Shown in pieces: positions 37,449 through 46,361 of a stretch of 64,000 bases of DNA. A model generated the notes under the pieces. That model did not search any database and was not told where the DNA came from. It was given only the letters and a program-made list of their open reading frames with translations. The stretch lies in the NCBI RefSeq assembly GCF_017848315.1, contig NZ_JAFKEC010000001.1, forward strand, positions 245,805 through 309,804, read 5' to 3'. The position numbers were made by a program, and so were the translations under genes. Positions within the stretch are counted from its first letter, which is position 1. Every line of letters begins with the position of its first letter. Source of the stretch: Pseudomonas palmensis (GTDB taxonomy: Bacteria; Pseudomonadota; Gammaproteobacteria; Pseudomonadales; Pseudomonadaceae).

Positions 37449-37778
37449 TCAGGCCAGTTTCAGCAGGCCCATGCCGCCCAGCAGAAGCAGCAGGCCAAGC
37501 CAGCCGCGACCGGCCAGGCGCTGGCCGAACAGGGCCCAGCCCATGGCCACGGTGGCAAGAATGCCGAAGCCGCCCCAGATGGCGTAGGCCATCGACAGGG
37601 GGATGTCCTTGACCGCCTGGGCCAGCGCCGTGAAGGCGGCCAGCACACAGACGATCGACGCCGCAGCGACCCAGCGCTTGCGCAGGCCATCGGAGTACTT
37701 GAGCAGCAGGTTGGCGAGCACCTCGAGCACGATGGCCAGTGCCAGCCAGGCAAAGGGGATCACTTGCAGGCTCAGCAT
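37449..37778 (-). CDS. mdtI: Polyamine exporter subunit MdtI (SMR family)
   Basis: A 109-residue four-helix SMR protein. [21 protein letters not shown] and [27 protein letters not shown] match E. coli MdtI closely in order and length. With MdtJ it forms a heteromeric spermidine exporter. It overlaps mdtJ by 7 bp. Confidence 0.92.
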   Translation of the reverse strand: MLSLQVIPFAWLALAIVLEVLANLLLKYSDGLRKRWVAAASIVCVLAAFTALAQAVKDIPLSMAYAIWGGFGILATVAMGWALFGQRLAGRGWLGLLLLLGGMGLLKLA

Positions 37779-38131
37779 GGCAGGGCCTCCCCGGTGGTTT
37801 CACGGCGGGCGCTGCGGGTACCGGACTTGATCAGCAGGATACCCGCGATCATCACGCCCAGGCCCAGGGCCTTGAGCAGGCCGATGCTTTCACCCAGCCA
37901 GGTGACGCTGACCACGGTGATCAGCACGATGCCGATGCCTTCCCACAGGGCGTAGGCCACACCCAGCGGCACGCGCTTCACGGCGAGCGCGAGAAAGCCG
38001 TAGGACAGGCCGATCATGGCGTACATGAGGGCGTGACCGAGAACCGGCGAATGATCGGCGGCGAATTTCATCGACGTGGTGCCGATCACTTCGGCCACGA
38101 TAGCGATGAACAGATAGATCCAGGAACGCAT
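37772..38131 (-). CDS. mdtJ: Polyamine exporter subunit MdtJ (SMR family)
   Basis: A 119-residue four-helix SMR protein with the MdtJ signature [19 protein letters not shown] and the C-terminal [11 protein letters not shown]. It is the first gene of mdtJI. Its ribosome-binding site TGGGAGGG (complement of 38136-38143) can pair with CCCTCCCA just after a leader ORF, suggesting translational control by that ORF. Confidence 0.93.
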   Translation of the reverse strand: MRSWIYLFIAIVAEVIGTTSMKFAADHSPVLGHALMYAMIGLSYGFLALAVKRVPLGVAYALWEGIGIVLITVVSVTWLGESIGLLKALGLGVMIAGILLIKSGTRSARRETTGEALPC

Positions 38132-38135
38132 GGTG

Positions 38136-38208
38136 CCCTCCCATGGGCATTACAAAAAACGCGAGGGGCTGACGGGGGCGTCAGCAAAAAAGCCGGGGTT
38201 TGGGAGGG
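38136..38208 (-). promoter_or_regulatory. RBS-sequestering structure in the mdtJI leader
   Basis: On the minus strand CCCTCCCA (38208-38201) is perfectly complementary to TGGGAGGG (38143-38136), which contains the mdtJ Shine-Dalgarno. The 6 bp hairpin GCTGAC/GTCAGC is nested inside. The anti-RBS strand begins 5 nt after the leader ORF stop codon, where a ribosome paused at that stop would cover it. Confidence 0.6.
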
Positions 38209-38213
38209 TGGCG

Positions 38214-38318
38214 CTAGAGGTCGCCGGTCCAGTGACGTTCACGGGAAACCAGGCGGGAGGTGAGGAGCGGCAACGCTTGAGTGTTCAACATAATGCACAA
38301 CAAATTAGCTGAGGGCAT
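38214..38318 (-). CDS. mdtU: Leader peptide ORF upstream of mdtJI (MdtU-like)
   Basis: 34 codons, ATG at 38318 to TAG at 38214. The peptide begins MPSANLLCIMLNTQ and ends SRLVSRERHWTGDL; an internal ATG at 38291 would give 25 residues. E. coli mdtJI is preceded by a short upstream ORF, mdtU, needed for spermidine-dependent expression, and I recall it to be of about this length. No strong Shine-Dalgarno is visible for either ATG. The call rests on position, length and the coupled RNA structure, not on an alignment. Confidence 0.6.
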   Translation of the reverse strand: MPSANLLCIMLNTQALPLLTSRLVSRERHWTGDL

Positions 38319-38453
38319 TGTGGAAGTCAAATCGATAGAGAATGCCTAATGAATTTTGCTGCGGATCATTCGTTATTTGGTGAAAGCCCCTGAAAGGTGG
38401 CTGCAAGGCGCGTAAATTATAATTCCCAAATCTGGCGTAGCCTGTAAGGCCCA

Positions 38454-38520
38454 ATCGCGGGTCAAGCCCGCTCCCACAAGGTTGGCGGCGATCCCTGTGG
38501 GAGCGGGCCTGACCCGCGAA
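38454..38520. repeat. REP element, inverted pair (family A)
   Basis: Same unit as 1108-1173, lying between the mdtJI leader and the DUF2975 gene. Confidence 0.9.
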
Positions 38521-38651
38521 GGCCGCAACGCTGACCCCGCCCCCCTGCGAGTCAAATCGCCACACCACCTCATCCCACACCAATTAATTATTGTACTGCG
38601 ATAATTTTTGCTCAATAATCCGCCCCGTTCAAACCAGACCAAGGAAAAACC

Positions 38652-39230
38652 ATGAACAGCAAAACAGTGGCCTACGCACGCTCGCGTCTGCGTGCAATCG
38701 GTGCCTTTGCGGCGTTGCTGGCGTGGGGTACGGCGCTGGCCGAATTTGGCTGCAATGCCTGGTTCTGGCTTTTCGACCGGCACGACGTGCTGGCCGCCTA
38801 CCTGCAAAGCTTCGCCGACCAGATGCCCCTGCTGGTGGCGCCGGGCTTCCAGCCCAGCGTCCTGGCCCAGGCACTGGTCATCACCCTGGACATGATCCCG
38901 GCCAGCCTGTCGGTATTGGCCCTGTACCTCACCGGCCTGTTCTTCATCCGCCTGTCACGCGGGCAGACGTGGACGGCCTCCAACATCAAGCTGCTGTGGT
39001 GGGTGGGCCTGCTGTGCATCGGCCTGCCGTTGCTGTGGCCGGTGATCGCCACCTTGCAGGGCCTGGCCTTCTGCATCGACCTGCCGCCAGGCGAAAGGAG
39101 CTTCAGCGTGAGGATCGGTGTATCATCCGCGGCGGTTTACGAGATCATGAAGGGCATATTGCTGTGTGCCTTCTCCCTCCTCATGCGTGACGCCAAGACC
39201 ATCAGCGATGAACACAACTGTTATGTCTAG
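38652..39230 (+). CDS. DUF2975-type membrane protein
   Basis: A 192-residue protein with four predicted helices (AIGAFAALLAWGTALAEFG; ALVITLDMIPASLSVLALYLTGLF; WWVGLLCIGLPLLWPVIATL; a C-terminal YEIMKGILLCAFSLLM). This layout, directly followed by a small Cro/C1-type regulator, is the usual DUF2975-HTH pair. Function unknown; the membrane protein may sense or respond to envelope state. Confidence 0.72.
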   Translation: MNSKTVAYARSRLRAIGAFAALLAWGTALAEFGCNAWFWLFDRHDVLAAYLQSFADQMPLLVAPGFQPSVLAQALVITLDMIPASLSVLALYLTGLFFIRLSRGQTWTASNIKLLWWVGLLCIGLPLLWPVIATLQGLAFCIDLPPGERSFSVRIGVSSAAVYEIMKGILLCAFSLLMRDAKTISDEHNCYV

Positions 39231-39239
39231 CCTAGCCCC

Positions 39240-39446
39240 ATGCCGATAATCATCAGGCTCGACGTCGTGATGGCCCGGAACAAGATCCGTTCCAAGGACC
39301 TGGCCGAGATTATTGGCATTACCGAAGCTAACTTATCGTTGCTGAAGAACGGCAAGATCAAGGGTTTCAAGATCGAGACCCTGGAGAAGCTGTGTCGCGC
39401 GCTGAAGTGCCAGCCGGGAGACCTGCTGGAGTTCAGCGAGGACTGA
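39240..39446 (+). CDS. Small Cro/C1-type helix-turn-helix regulator
   Basis: 68 residues, nearly all one HTH domain (SKDLAEIIGITEANLSLLKNGKIKGFKIETLEKLCRALKCQPGDLLEF), as in YozG-like regulators. It lies 9 bp after the DUF2975 gene, so the two are probably co-transcribed and functionally paired. Confidence 0.88.
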   Translation: MPIIIRLDVVMARNKIRSKDLAEIIGITEANLSLLKNGKIKGFKIETLEKLCRALKCQPGDLLEFSED

Positions 39447-39463
39447 ACAAGGAACACCCTCTC

Positions 39464-39844
39464 GTGAGCATCACCTTTCACTGGCGCGCAGCGCTGCTGC
39501 TGGCCGCCGGCCTGCTGGGCGGCTGTGGGCCGAGCTACACCTATCGCTATTCGCCACCGCCGAGCCAGCACGGCATGCAGTGCATCAGCGCGTGCTCGCA
39601 GCAGCGCAACTACTGCGGGCAACTGGCACGCATGCAGGACAACGCCAACCAGGCCCTGTACCAGTCCGAGATGCGCAGTTACCAGTACTGCCAGCAGGGC
39701 AAGAGCAAGAAGGATGCGCGGCGCAGTTGCTACTACCCGAGCTACCCCTACAGCGCGGGGCTGTCGAGTGATTGCGGGCGCGAGTACGACCAGTGCTACC
39801 AGGGTTGTGGCGGCACGATTCACCGGATATTGAACAAGGACTGA
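39464..39844 (+). CDS. Cysteine-rich small lipoprotein
   Basis: A 126-residue protein with a lipobox (LLAAGLLGGC) and at least nine later cysteines in pairs (CISACSQQRNYC; CQQGKSKKDARRSCYY; CGREYDQCYQGCGG), suggesting disulphide cross-links in the envelope. GTG start at 39464 behind AAGGA at 39449-39453; the longer reading overlaps the HTH gene and has no support. Family unknown. Confidence 0.7.
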   Translation: MSITFHWRAALLLAAGLLGGCGPSYTYRYSPPPSQHGMQCISACSQQRNYCGQLARMQDNANQALYQSEMRSYQYCQQGKSKKDARRSCYYPSYPYSAGLSSDCGREYDQCYQGCGGTIHRILNKD

Positions 39845-39882
39845 CGGCTTGCGGGCCGCATGATGCAATCGGGAAAACACAC

Positions 39883-40146
39883 ATGACCATGAACACCTTC
39901 AACACCATCGCCCTGGTGGCCTTTGCCCTGCTGCTGGGTGGCTGTGCCGGTGGGCACGCCAGCCGCGGCGACAGCCTTGCGGGCTGGGACATGCCGCAGA
40001 TGCAGGTGCTGGGCGACAACGGCCTGCCGGCGCAGCCGCATCGCTACGTGAAATGCGGCAAGCGTGGCTGCCATGAACAGAAGCCGATGCTGTTCGACCC
40101 CGCCAAGGCCGAACCGACGGCCGAAAGCCTGCATCGCGGGTGGTAG
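39883..40146 (+). CDS. Small lipoprotein of unknown function
   Basis: An 87-residue protein with lipobox LLLGGC and a C-terminal part containing CGKRGCHEQKP. It follows the cysteine-rich lipoprotein on the same strand. Start at 39883 chosen for the signal peptide; family unknown. Confidence 0.65.
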   Translation: MTMNTFNTIALVAFALLLGGCAGGHASRGDSLAGWDMPQMQVLGDNGLPAQPHRYVKCGKRGCHEQKPMLFDPAKAEPTAESLHRGW

Positions 40147-40202
40147 TAGAAGGGCTGCAGGCCACGTGAACCGTGGCCTTGCGCAAGATTGAGCGGAAGT
40201 GG

Positions 40203-40230
40203 TTTACAGAACCAAACCGATCGCTATAAT
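40203..40230 (+). promoter_or_regulatory. Promoter of tRNA-Thr
   Basis: TTTACA at 40203-40208, 16 bp spacer, perfect TATAAT at 40225-40230, 12 bp before the tRNA. Confidence 0.75.
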
Positions 40231-40241
40231 AGCGCCCCTAT

Positions 40242-40317
<76 letters not shown>

Positions 40318-40362
40318 TATAAGGTTCCATAGAAAGCTTTCAAAATCTCTGGAACCCCCGAA

Positions 40363-40389
40363 AAACCCGCCTTTTGGCGGGTTTTTTCG
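40363..40389 (+). terminator. Intrinsic terminator after tRNA-Thr
   Basis: aacccgcc/ggcgggtt stem with tttt loop and T-run. A degenerate copy accompanies the right-hand att remnant near 56260-56285. Confidence 0.88.
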
Positions 40390-40429
40390 TTTTGGCGTTC
40401 CGTCGGATTCCGAGGGTAGCCAGCGCTAA

Positions 40430-40480
40430 TAAGGGTACTTTTAAGGATACCTACCAATTCGACATTGGAAAGTACCCTTA
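40430..40480. promoter_or_regulatory. Perfect 12 bp inverted repeat enclosing the integrase translation start
   Basis: TAAGGGTACTTT at 40430-40441 and AAAGTACCCTTA at 40469-40480. The last base of the right arm is the A of the integrase ATG. It may be an operator for autoregulation or recombination-directionality factor binding, or an mRNA hairpin hiding the start. Confidence 0.55.
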
Positions 40481-41799
40481 TGGCTCGCACAACGGCTCCC
40501 CTTACCGACAACGCCTGCCGCACTGCAAAGGCTCGCGAACGTGAGTACAAGCTTTTTGACGGCGATGGCCTTTACCTGCTCGTGAAGCCCAACGGTCGCA
40601 AAGGCTGGCGGGTCAGGTACGTGAAGCCCGATGGTCGCGAGGGCCTGACCTCACTCGGCAATTACCCGGTGGTCGGGCTGGCTGACGCTCGCCAAAAGCG
40701 CTTCGAGCTCAAACAGCAGCTCGCCAATGGCATTGACCCCATCCAATCCAAGCAGCAGGCCAAGGTGCAAGCCGTAATCAATGGCCGTACCTTCGAAAGC
40801 GTTGCGCTCGATTGGTATGCCGGGATGGTGCCCAAGTGGGCGCCGGGCCACGCCAAGACTGTACTCAGCCGGTTGAAGACTCATGTATTCCCTTTGCTCG
40901 GTGCCAGGGCAATCGTTGAGTTGGACACCCACGACCTCATGCAGCCACTAGAAGCCGTGACGAAGCGCGGCACCATCGACGTGGCGCTCAGGATCAAGAA
41001 CTACCTGCAAAGCATCATGCGCGAAGCCAAACGGCTGCGGCTGATCACGACGAACCCAGCCCACGACCTCGATGGCTCAATCAGAGCACCACGGGTTACA
41101 CATCGACCCGCACTACCCTTATCGCGGCTGCCAGAGCTACAGGCGCGCATCGACGTCTACAAAGGTCGCCCACTCACACGCCTTACCGTGATGCTGTCGC
41201 TGCACGTGTTCGTACGCTCCAGCGAGCTGCGCTTCGCCCGCTGGAACGAGTTCGACCTCAATCGCGGCATCTGGGAGATCCCCGACACTCGCCCGGCGCT
41301 CGACGGCGTACCGTTTTTCACAAGGGGTACGAAAATGGCCGGAGACATTCACGTTGTACCCTTATCGCCGCAAGCAGTGGGCTTGCTTGAGCAGATCCAC
41401 GCGATCACCGGCAAATTCGACCTGGTGTTCGCGGGGGATGCCAAACCTTGGAAGCCGATGTCCGAGAACACAGTGAATGCCGCGCTCAGGACGATGGGCT
41501 ACGACACCAAGGTGGATATCTGCGGCCACGGATTCCGAGCCATGGCATGCAGTGCGCTGGTCGAGTCCGGGCTGTGGTTAGAGACGGCTATCGAGCGACA
41601 GATGAGCCACAAGGAACGCAACAACGTGCGCGCCGCCTATACTCACAAGGCCGAGTTCCTCGAAGAGCGCCGGATGATCATGACCTGGTGGAGCCGGTTT
41701 CTGGAGGCGAACCGCGAGGACCATGTGACGCCGCATGAGTTTGCCAAGCAGACGGGCGAGAACGTCACGCGGCTTCGCAGTGCCAAGAGGACCGAGTAG
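40480..41799 (+). CDS. P4-type tyrosine integrase
   Basis: A 439-residue tyrosine recombinase. The N-terminal DUF4102-like arm-binding domain begins ARTTAPLTDNACRTAKARE; the catalytic part has the first Arg in VRSSELRFARWNE, the HGFRAMA box (His-x2-Arg) and a Tyr in VRAAYTHKAEFLEERRMIMTWW. It lies 162 bp inside the tRNA-Thr attachment site and is the likely driver of integration. Its base composition is host-like, unlike the cargo. Start at 40480 lacks a clear Shine-Dalgarno and sits inside an inverted repeat. Confidence 0.95.
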   Translation: MARTTAPLTDNACRTAKAREREYKLFDGDGLYLLVKPNGRKGWRVRYVKPDGREGLTSLGNYPVVGLADARQKRFELKQQLANGIDPIQSKQQAKVQAVINGRTFESVALDWYAGMVPKWAPGHAKTVLSRLKTHVFPLLGARAIVELDTHDLMQPLEAVTKRGTIDVALRIKNYLQSIMREAKRLRLITTNPAHDLDGSIRAPRVTHRPALPLSRLPELQARIDVYKGRPLTRLTVMLSLHVFVRSSELRFARWNEFDLNRGIWEIPDTRPALDGVPFFTRGTKMAGDIHVVPLSPQAVGLLEQIHAITGKFDLVFAGDAKPWKPMSENTVNAALRTMGYDTKVDICGHGFRAMACSALVESGLWLETAIERQMSHKERNNVRAAYTHKAEFLEERRMIMTWWSRFLEANREDHVTPHEFAKQTGENVTRLRSAKRTE

Positions 41800-41866
41800 C
41801 CCGCCGCACCACCACCTCAACTCGCTGTGAAGTTACCCACAGCACCGCATGAAGCTCCTCCGCGCG

Positions 41867-42623
41867 GGTCCTTTCAAACGGGGCTGCAAAGCCGCCCCGT
41901 TTGAAAGGACCATACCTAAGAAAAAACTGCTGGCACAGAGTACGTCTGTGGAAAACCACTGATGTCCACCGGGGGATAGTTTTATCCACAGGCGCTAAAT
42001 CCCTGAAATCGCTTTGCTTGACGAATATTTTCCACAGGCGTAGACCGGGAGTTGCAAGAGCTGTCGATGACAGCACCCCAGGTGACCCGAACCTTAAAGG
42101 TCACGCCGCTCTGGCGGTGGTTCTCCCCAAGGGCGATTCGCATCCGGCAGCTCGCCCGGTCACTACCCATGTGATGGATGCTCTTACACATGTGGCGCTC
42201 ATGCGCCGATACCCCGTACCTCGCTGCCCTGCAGCAACCTATTCGCTTGGCCGAATCTTGCGCCAACCTGTGCCCGTCTCTTTCTCCTGGAAAGAGACGG
42301 GCACTTCTACCACTGCTGCAGCCCTGATCGCACATGGCTTTGCGGCAATTCCCCTCGTGACAATCGGCGCGACAAACGCCGATGTCACCAGCAACAGCCA
42401 TGTAGATGATGGTGCCGCAGACCACGGAATGGACTGCACCTGACTGACAGTCAGGCATGCCCCGGTCATCGCAGTGCTGCTTGCACATGGCTCAGGATCT
42501 CGCGGCACTGGACTCGTCAGCCAATGCAGCCTCCACCCGCCCACCGGTAACGGTGCTCAGGAGGCCAGATCATGAGATGCAATTGCTCCCGGACGTAAGG
42601 AGCCGCCAGTCCCGCGTTAGAGG
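41867..42623. repeat. Island leader repeat, copy A (about 750 bp)
   Basis: Begins with a 17 bp perfect hairpin (41867-41911), then a TCCAC-rich stretch with a perfect DnaA box at 41982-41990, and ends with ctcaggaggccagatcatga...gcgttagagg. Copy B at 49170-49922 has the same order of parts. Copy A is followed by the 5' end of a decayed integrase. No intact gene is supported within it. Confidence 0.75.
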
Positions 42624-42726
42624 ACATCCCCACAGGTCGCAGGGGCCTTGATCCCTGATAACACTCAGCATTCTAGGCGGGATGACGTGGGGCGAGGATC
42701 GGAAAGCGGTGGATGAGGTGACCGAC

Positions 42727-42900
42727 ATGGCATTGGTGGGTAGACGCGATGGTCGTAATTTCGCTTGCGGCAGGCAATTGAGCTACACGGGGCCGCAAGC
42801 GCTGAAAGAGATGTTCGGCGGTGATCAATACGGCACGGTCAAAGCGTACTGTGATCGGTACTTGGCATTCGTGACGTGGTGCCGCTCCGAACAGGATCCC
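42727..42900 (+). pseudogene. N-terminal fragment of a second tyrosine integrase
   Basis: About 57 residues starting MALVGRRDGRNFACGRQLSY, with ALKEMFGGDQYGTVKAYCDR, match the N-terminal SAM-like domain of an integrase common in P. putida. Homology ends at SEQDPG, and the frame then runs into unrelated, AT-rich sequence. The same gene's C-terminal part survives in a different copy at 49931-50788. Confidence 0.6.
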
Positions 42901-43038
42901 GGTACAACCTGTATGAAAACCCAGTGCAAAAATAGAATTAGCCGTAGTAGCTTCCCTCCTTCGGCAGACTCAAAAAGTTAAGTAGAAACCGAAGCTAGTC
43001 TACCAAATCAATATAGCTCAATAACCATAGGCATCCAT

Positions 43039-44316
43039 ATGAATCACGTTGGAACTCTCACATGCGAAACATGTGACGGCGACATTGACTGTCGGGTAGG
43101 TTTTTCCAATAGAGCGGTACAGCCTCTAAGCTTCCCTTGTCCGCACTGCCATACACTCATCGAAATCACCATAGTGCTGGATAGCTCCCCATCACTACAA
43201 TTGAATGGTGTAACCCAAAACAAGGATCGACAATACGGAATGTTTGATGGTAGAAATCCGTTTATAGACCTCCACCTAGACTTTCCAGTTTGGTCTAAAG
43301 AATACGTGATGGGTCACACACCGTTCATTACTGCTTTGCAGAAGATGAGAAAAATAGCCGATGAGACAAGAAATACCGACTATCATCATTTCCAGCTCAG
43401 GCTCAACCATTTAAACGAGCTTCACGAGAAATCAAAAGACTTAAAACGAACAATTAAATTATATTACGGCGAAAACAAAAAATTATTCGTCAAAAAGTCA
43501 GAAGATTTCCTAGGCGAAAGATTAGAAAGAACTCTTGCCATGAAGGACATAAACTTAGTCCTTTATAGGTTGATTAGCAATACGTTTTTACCATTTATTG
43601 ACCCAATTTCTACCGCAAACTTCGCAGAAGAAATCTCTAACTTAGTAATATCAATAGCTGAAAAAAATGAGGAGAACTTCAATGCATTCATGGACTCTAT
43701 GATCACGACCAAATTTCTTGGGAATCTACAAAAAGATTGCTTGGAAATCTATCCACGAATACTGGCTGCAGAGATAGCACTGAGGCCTGCACTTTTCATG
43801 GACTTCGTTGAAGAAGAAGCTGATAGCCGAATTGCTGGAAAAATTTCCACAAAAGACTTCAACGAATACAAAGATCTTTATAAAGACATCACGGAAATCC
43901 TAGGAAAACAACTATGCATTGTCGCTGCAATCAACAATATTATACAACGCGGCGATCACGAAAAGTTCAAAGCGAAAGACGGGGGCGCCTTGTCATCCCT
44001 TGAAAAATTCGCTGGCAAAACCATATCTGAAAAATTGAAGTACCTAGACGAGTGCTGGTTCAGATTTGAAGAATCAGCCATCAATACCGGAGCGAGGAAT
44101 GCGATAGCTCACTACGCTACAGAATACGACGAAAGGACACAAATAATTCAATACTATAGTGGAAAAGAAGGGCTAAAACAAGAGTCTCCACAAGAGATGT
44201 ACTTTCTCGAATTCATGGTTATATTACTCAAGGCCTTCCGTGAAATGCACTACCTACACCATGTTATAAAGTGCCTATTCTATTATGAGTACATAGTAAG
44301 ACAAAGCGAAGACTGA
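43039..44316 (+). CDS. Zinc-ribbon protein with HEPN-type C-terminus, putative defence or toxin protein
   Basis: 425 residues, AT-rich, unlike the host. The N-terminus has paired cysteines C9-x2-C12 and C34-x2-C37 (zinc ribbon). The C-terminal helical region contains R353-N-A-I-A-H358, the R-x4-H motif of HEPN ribonucleases, within SAINTGARNAIAHYATEYDER. HEPN proteins often act as RNA-cutting toxins or abortive-infection effectors. No named family is recognised. It is the first cargo gene after the integrase remnants; an AbiC-like gene follows. Confidence 0.6.
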   Translation: MNHVGTLTCETCDGDIDCRVGFSNRAVQPLSFPCPHCHTLIEITIVLDSSPSLQLNGVTQNKDRQYGMFDGRNPFIDLHLDFPVWSKEYVMGHTPFITALQKMRKIADETRNTDYHHFQLRLNHLNELHEKSKDLKRTIKLYYGENKKLFVKKSEDFLGERLERTLAMKDINLVLYRLISNTFLPFIDPISTANFAEEISNLVISIAEKNEENFNAFMDSMITTKFLGNLQKDCLEIYPRILAAEIALRPALFMDFVEEEADSRIAGKISTKDFNEYKDLYKDITEILGKQLCIVAAINNIIQRGDHEKFKAKDGGALSSLEKFAGKTISEKLKYLDECWFRFEESAINTGARNAIAHYATEYDERTQIIQYYSGKEGLKQESPQEMYFLEFMVILLKAFREMHYLHHVIKCLFYYEYIVRQSED

Positions 44317-44788
44317 GCTATATTGATGGGCTTTGGCGCTTAGCTAGATGTGAGCGCCATTAGCTGATCGGCATAGCATGCTGTCATAGCTTAGACAAAT
44401 AAAAAATTGCATTTACTGCGCGATAACATAAGTCGATCAGTGGACAACCAAATATATATCTGGCCGCTGCAAAGCCTGTTTCATCTGCGTGTCCAGTACG
44501 GGCCATCTCTCACACCGTCGAAAATAGTTAGTGTAGCGATATAAGATCGTTAATGGGTGCATTTGAGAAGGGCCGATGCCAACCCTCTAGAGGAGCTGAA
44601 GGATTGGCATGTTAGCTGGGTGGCTTTACAGGTTAAACAAAACGCTGAGACTCCTCCATCATACCAGTCTCCTCCAAAAACCGACATCGCTAGAAGATGC
44701 AGGCGACTTACAGTTGAAGTTGAGAAGCCGGTATGCCATATTGCCATCACACATTTCTAGCGAAGCCTTTGCAACGGAGTCTGCGCCC
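44317..44788. other. Intergenic region before the AbiC-like gene
   Basis: 472 bp. The AbiC-like frame is open leftward to 44609 and a 67-codon ORF overlaps it at 44557-44760, but neither is well supported. No clear hairpin seen. Confidence 0.4.
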
Positions 44789-46273
44789 ATGAAGCTAGCT
44801 AAAAGCTTATTAATATTTGGGGTATTCGGCCCTATCGTTCTAGCACCCACAAATTCATTCCCGATCGATCCATCATATAAGTTAATCGAGACTCTACTTA
44901 TTGTATTAGCGGCCTGGTTCATTTTCAACTTAACCATAATGGCCTATAGCATTTTTACAGCTAGCCTTCTGGATGAAAAAGTTGCATCATCTATAGAGCT
45001 TCTTCCTATTTTTAACATATTGACTGCATCTTTCTCATTGTATATCACACTTAAAATCACCAATCTATTTTGTCTGCTCCCAGCTGCAGATGAGTTACTA
45101 CAACTCACTTGCTCAGTGCAACTACTCCCCTCAACCGCTCAACTATTAACTTTTGGTCTTTTTTGCGGCGGACTTCAAACTTCTTATACACATAAACATT
45201 CAATAACTTCCGTAAAATTTGCAGGCATACCAAAAGTAATTAGCGAGGTCAGCTATCTGGCAACCCAAGCCAAGAAACTTTGGTGGACACTGCCACTACT
45301 AACCACCCTGGCTATATTTTTGTTGTTTTACAACGGCCTCTTTCCCTTGAAAGGTGATAACTTAGAATCGCGCGGACAGTTTGGTGATAGTTTCGGTGTA
45401 TTAAACTCTCTATTCTCCGGCCTTGGTTTTGGAGGACTTATAATAACCCTACTGTATCAGCAAAAGCAGATTTCCCACCAAGAAAAAGAGTCTACGATCA
45501 GACGACAGTTTGATGAGACTCAACATTATGAAGGGATTTTCTACAAGCTCTTATCTATTTATTCGAAAACCCTTGATGAGGTATCAAGCAATAATGGTGA
45601 GCTCGTTGGAAGACAGGTTTTACGGGGCTCTATTGATAGAGCTTACAGCTCACTGAAATCTCAAAATGTAAATTCCATACCACAAACGCTTCAAAGAAAG
45701 CATGAAAAAAATAAACTCTCAAAAGAAGAGTCACTGCTGATTGACTATGTATACTTCAGAAACTTTAAAATTCTCAGTGTAGAAATAGAAAAACAAAAAA
45801 GACTCGTTGAAACCTTCAAAATACTCCTTCGCCACACCGTCCAATCGCTACCAATGCATCTAGATGGGAAACCCTATTTCGACATAATCAAGTCTCAATT
45901 AAACCACACTGAAGCATCCTATTTCTTTCTTGTCTCATTAACATTTGAAGATGAGCAAGAGCTTCGGAAGCTGATTTGCGAATCTGAACTATTTGAAAAA
46001 ATTGCAAACACTAAGATAACTCGCGTACATGAAATGATGTACAAAGAATTCTGGGGCATTGACATGCGGCAGCATAAAATAAAACAAAGGCTTCCAATGG
46101 GACGTGCAAGAATCGATCAAGCAGTCCGTGCATTCAAGCATTCATCAGAAGAAAACCATTTAACCAACTTACTAAAGTACACCCCTGCGAGGGTTACAAC
46201 GAGCACCGCAATTGTATCAGATACAATCACGAGCGGGCACGCAAGCAACCACGAAAATTTCGACAAAACTTAA
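44789..46273 (+). CDS. AbiC-like (putative phage abortive infection) membrane protein
   Basis: 494 residues, AT-rich. The first half has several membrane helices. The segment GDSFGVLNSLFSGLGFGGLI, followed by TLLYQQKQISHQEKES and a helical ...FDETQHYEGIFYKLLSIY, is the hallmark of putative AbiC-type abortive-infection proteins. Such proteins are thought to trigger membrane-linked growth arrest on phage infection. The start at 44789 has GGAG at 44776-44779; an alternative ATG at 44609 would add 60 residues that do not look like part of the family. Confidence 0.6.
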   Translation: MKLAKSLLIFGVFGPIVLAPTNSFPIDPSYKLIETLLIVLAAWFIFNLTIMAYSIFTASLLDEKVASSIELLPIFNILTASFSLYITLKITNLFCLLPAADELLQLTCSVQLLPSTAQLLTFGLFCGGLQTSYTHKHSITSVKFAGIPKVISEVSYLATQAKKLWWTLPLLTTLAIFLLFYNGLFPLKGDNLESRGQFGDSFGVLNSLFSGLGFGGLIITLLYQQKQISHQEKESTIRRQFDETQHYEGIFYKLLSIYSKTLDEVSSNNGELVGRQVLRGSIDRAYSSLKSQNVNSIPQTLQRKHEKNKLSKEESLLIDYVYFRNFKILSVEIEKQKRLVETFKILLRHTVQSLPMHLDGKPYFDIIKSQLNHTEASYFFLVSLTFEDEQELRKLICESELFEKIANTKITRVHEMMYKEFWGIDMRQHKIKQRLPMGRARIDQAVRAFKHSSEENHLTNLLKYTPARVTTSTAIVSDTITSGHASNHENFDKT

Positions 46274-46361
46274 AAACTAAAACCAATACAACAATCAATA
46301 GAGTCAAAGACAAAATATAAAATACCAACACGCATTCAACTTAGAAACCACCATAGGCCTT

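Noticed and set aside
38132..38213. Guanidine-II (mini-ykkC) riboswitch upstream of the SMR genes
   Set aside because: The two tandem hairpins with ACGR loops are absent and the genes match MdtJI rather than guanidine-exporting SMR proteins.
44557..44760. 67-codon ORF before the AbiC-like gene
   Set aside because: It overlaps the alternative upstream frame of that gene and has no recognisable features.
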